A DNA stretch of 7,222 bases from a bacterium (GTDB lineage: Bacteria; Desulfobacterota; GWC2-55-46): contig SCQA01000175.1 in NCBI GenBank assembly GCA_004298725.1, forward strand, positions 1 through 7,222. The letters are read 5' to 3'. Both the position numbers and the translations under genes were made by a program. Shown one piece after another: positions 6,219 through 7,222 of this stretch. Position 1 is the first letter of the stretch, and every line of letters starts with the position of its first letter. A model generated the notes under the pieces. That model had not been told where the DNA came from, searched no databases, and saw only the letters and a program-made list of their open reading frames with translations.

Positions 6219-6249
6219 TGGGTTAGCGCGGCGTAACCCAACATTTTTC
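6219..6249 (+). terminator. Rho-independent terminator of the PA2779 operon
   Basis: TGGGTTA (6219-6225) and TAACCCA (6234-6240) form a perfect 7-bp stem with an 8-nt loop, followed at 6244-6248 by five T residues. It lies 35 nt after the TPR gene stop and closes the three-gene unit that starts at 4428. The T-run is short and begins three bases after the stem, so termination may be partial. Confidence 0.7.
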
Positions 6250-6267
6250 TGCGCGAAAGCGGCGAGA

Positions 6268-6293
6268 CGCGGCATCCGCGCAAGGTTGCGCGG
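6268..6293 (+). promoter_or_regulatory. Competing GC-rich hairpins upstream of rlmB
   Basis: CGCGG (6268-6272) can pair with CCGCG (6276-6280) across a CAT loop. Alternatively CCGCGCAA (6276-6283) can pair with TTGCGCGG (6286-6293), a perfect 8-bp inverted repeat with a 2-nt centre. The two forms share 6276-6280, so they exclude each other. This could be an rlmB leader element, a REP-like extragenic palindrome, or a GC-rich coincidence. Confidence 0.35.
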
Positions 6294-6361
6294 GCCGGCG
6301 TCATTGCGGACGGAATTTTTGGAAAGATACATTATTGCAACTTGCAAAAAGAGGAACGCGC

Positions 6362-7096
6362 ATGAGGGTTGTTTACGGCATAAATCCGGTTACCGAGGCT
6401 CTTAAGTCCGGCTCGCCGCACATTGAGGCCGTGCTTATTTCCGCCGGCAGGGCGGATAAAGCCATAGAAGCTATAATCAAAACAGCTACGCAAAAGTCTC
6501 TGCGTATCAGCCGCGTTGACAATGCCGAGCTTGCAAAAATCGCCGGCACGTCCGCTCATCAAGGCGTAGTTCTTATTTTTTCCGGCGATTTTTCGTATGT
6601 TGACATTGACGACCTGCTTCAAGTATGGAAGGCCTCGGCTGAGTCGGCTTTTTTTCTTGTGCTTGATTCGGTGCAGGACCCGCAAAACCTCGGTTCGCTT
6701 ATACGCGCGGCCTGCGCCGCGGGCTTGCACGGCGTAATAATACCAAAGGACAGGGCGTGCGAAGTAACCCCGGCAGTGGCTAAGGCATCCGCCGGAGCTA
6801 CCGAGCACGTAAAAATAGCGAGAGAGACAAACATAACCCGCGCGATTGAACGCTTAAAAAAAGAGAATATATGGGTTGCCGCCATCGAAGCCGACGCAAG
6901 CGGGAACATATTCGCCTCTGACTTGAAGCGCGACATCGCCCTTGTAATCGGCGGCGAAGCAAAGGGCATAAGAAGGCTTGTCCGTGAAACCTGCGACTTT
7001 GCCCTTTCTATACCGCTTAAAGGAAAGCTGAATTCGCTAAACGCCGCGCAGGCCGGCGCTATTGCCATGTTCGAGGTTTTAAGGCAGAGGCTTTAG
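6362..7096 (+). CDS. rlmB: 23S rRNA (guanosine(2251)-2'-O)-methyltransferase
   Basis: This SPOUT-class enzyme transfers a methyl group from S-adenosylmethionine to the 2'-OH of G2251 in the peptidyl-transferase P loop. The 244-residue length is typical. An N-terminal RNA-binding (SpoU substrate-binding) domain covers about 1-75, with VYGINPVTEAL at the start and AHQGVV at 65-70. The three SpoU motifs follow: DSVQDPQNLGSLIRAA (102-117; N109, R115), IGGEAKGIRRLV (196-207; E199), and IPLKGKLNSLNAAQAGAIA (217-235; S225-L226-N227), which forms the knotted cofactor site. GAGG at 6351-6354 lies 7 nt before the ATG at 6362, so that start is preferred over a TTG at 6335. TTGCGG (6304-6309) with TACATT (6328-6333) is a weak promoter candidate. 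Related TrmH-family tRNA enzymes share the fold, but the VYGINPV opening favours RlmB. Confidence 0.93.
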   Translation: MRVVYGINPVTEALKSGSPHIEAVLISAGRADKAIEAIIKTATQKSLRISRVDNAELAKIAGTSAHQGVVLIFSGDFSYVDIDDLLQVWKASAESAFFLVLDSVQDPQNLGSLIRAACAAGLHGVIIPKDRACEVTPAVAKASAGATEHVKIARETNITRAIERLKKENIWVAAIEADASGNIFASDLKRDIALVIGGEAKGIRRLVRETCDFALSIPLKGKLNSLNAAQAGAIAMFEVLRQRL

Positions 7097-7222
7097 TAGA
7101 TATTAGCCGTGGGTATTCTCGTGACCGATATTTTGGCGGCTGGAAATATAATCGAATTGGCTCGATCGGTAAAGCATTGACCGCTAAAAGTTGTTATAAG
7201 ACGCTTGAGCATGGAAATGATA

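Noticed and set aside
6332..7068. Open frames on the minus strand opposite rlmB.
   Set aside because: They mirror the codon bias of rlmB, whose three SpoU motifs identify the coding strand.
7124..7170. Small inverted repeats (ACCGAT with ATCGGT, and ATCGA with TCGAT) after rlmB, considered as terminator or tRNA.
   Set aside because: Stems are short, no T-run follows, and no T-loop or acceptor stem can be formed.
7216..7222. The last seven bases AATGATA equal the start of the Illumina P5 oligo.
   Set aside because: Seven bases are too few, and at this edge an insert-adapter junction should read AGATCGG; it is probably chance.
7211..7222. ATG near the right edge as the start of a next gene.
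   Set aside because: No ribosome binding site upstream and only four codons visible.

Overview
This 7.2 kb window looks like a complete short contig from a Gram-negative bacterium. Two of its proteins carry lipoprotein signals. A signal-peptide/membrane-anchor protein and a C39-like peptidase sit side by side as in the PA2779/PA2778 pair of Proteobacteria. The hemE-hemH-hemG order with an oxygen-dependent (HemY-type) oxidase, together with mid-range GC, would suit a deltaproteobacterium in the broad sense or Nitrospirota. The phylum cannot be fixed by eye. The first 13 bases are the Illumina adapter 3' end, so the left edge is a sequencing boundary and not biology.

Left half (1-4167, minus strand): a heme operon reads hemE -> hemH -> hemG (uroporphyrinogen decarboxylase, ferrochelatase, FAD-dependent porphyrinogen oxidase), with gaps of 35 and 126 nt. 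Downstream of it, after a 233-nt gap, lies a response-regulator receiver gene cut off by the contig end. The hemH-hemG gap encodes a strong hairpin with an overlapping alternative pairing. The gap before the response regulator holds a candidate promoter/operator and three spaced GGTTCG hexamers.

Centre (4168-4541): a 374-nt divergent intergenic region. On the minus strand it has a TATAAT box with an adjacent 22-bp imperfect dyad in front of hemE. On the plus strand it has a near-consensus sigma70 promoter (TTGACA, 17 bp, TATAAG) for the right-hand operon.

Right half (4428-6249, plus strand): a self-contained three-gene envelope operon. It encodes a PA2779-family protein (signal peptide, helical domain, Pro-Gly-Gly, C-terminal membrane segment, basic tail), a lipoprotein C39-like cysteine peptidase of the PA2778 family, and a TPR lipoprotein. 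It ends in a hairpin-plus-T-run terminator. The layout suggests an uncharacterised periplasmic processing system in which the peptidase could act at the Gly-Gly in front of the PA2779 anchor. This is an inference and is the most interesting lead in the window. rlmB (23S rRNA Gm2251 methyltransferase) follows at 6362-7096 behind its own GC-rich leader with competing hairpins. The last 126 bases (7097-7222) hold no gene I can support.
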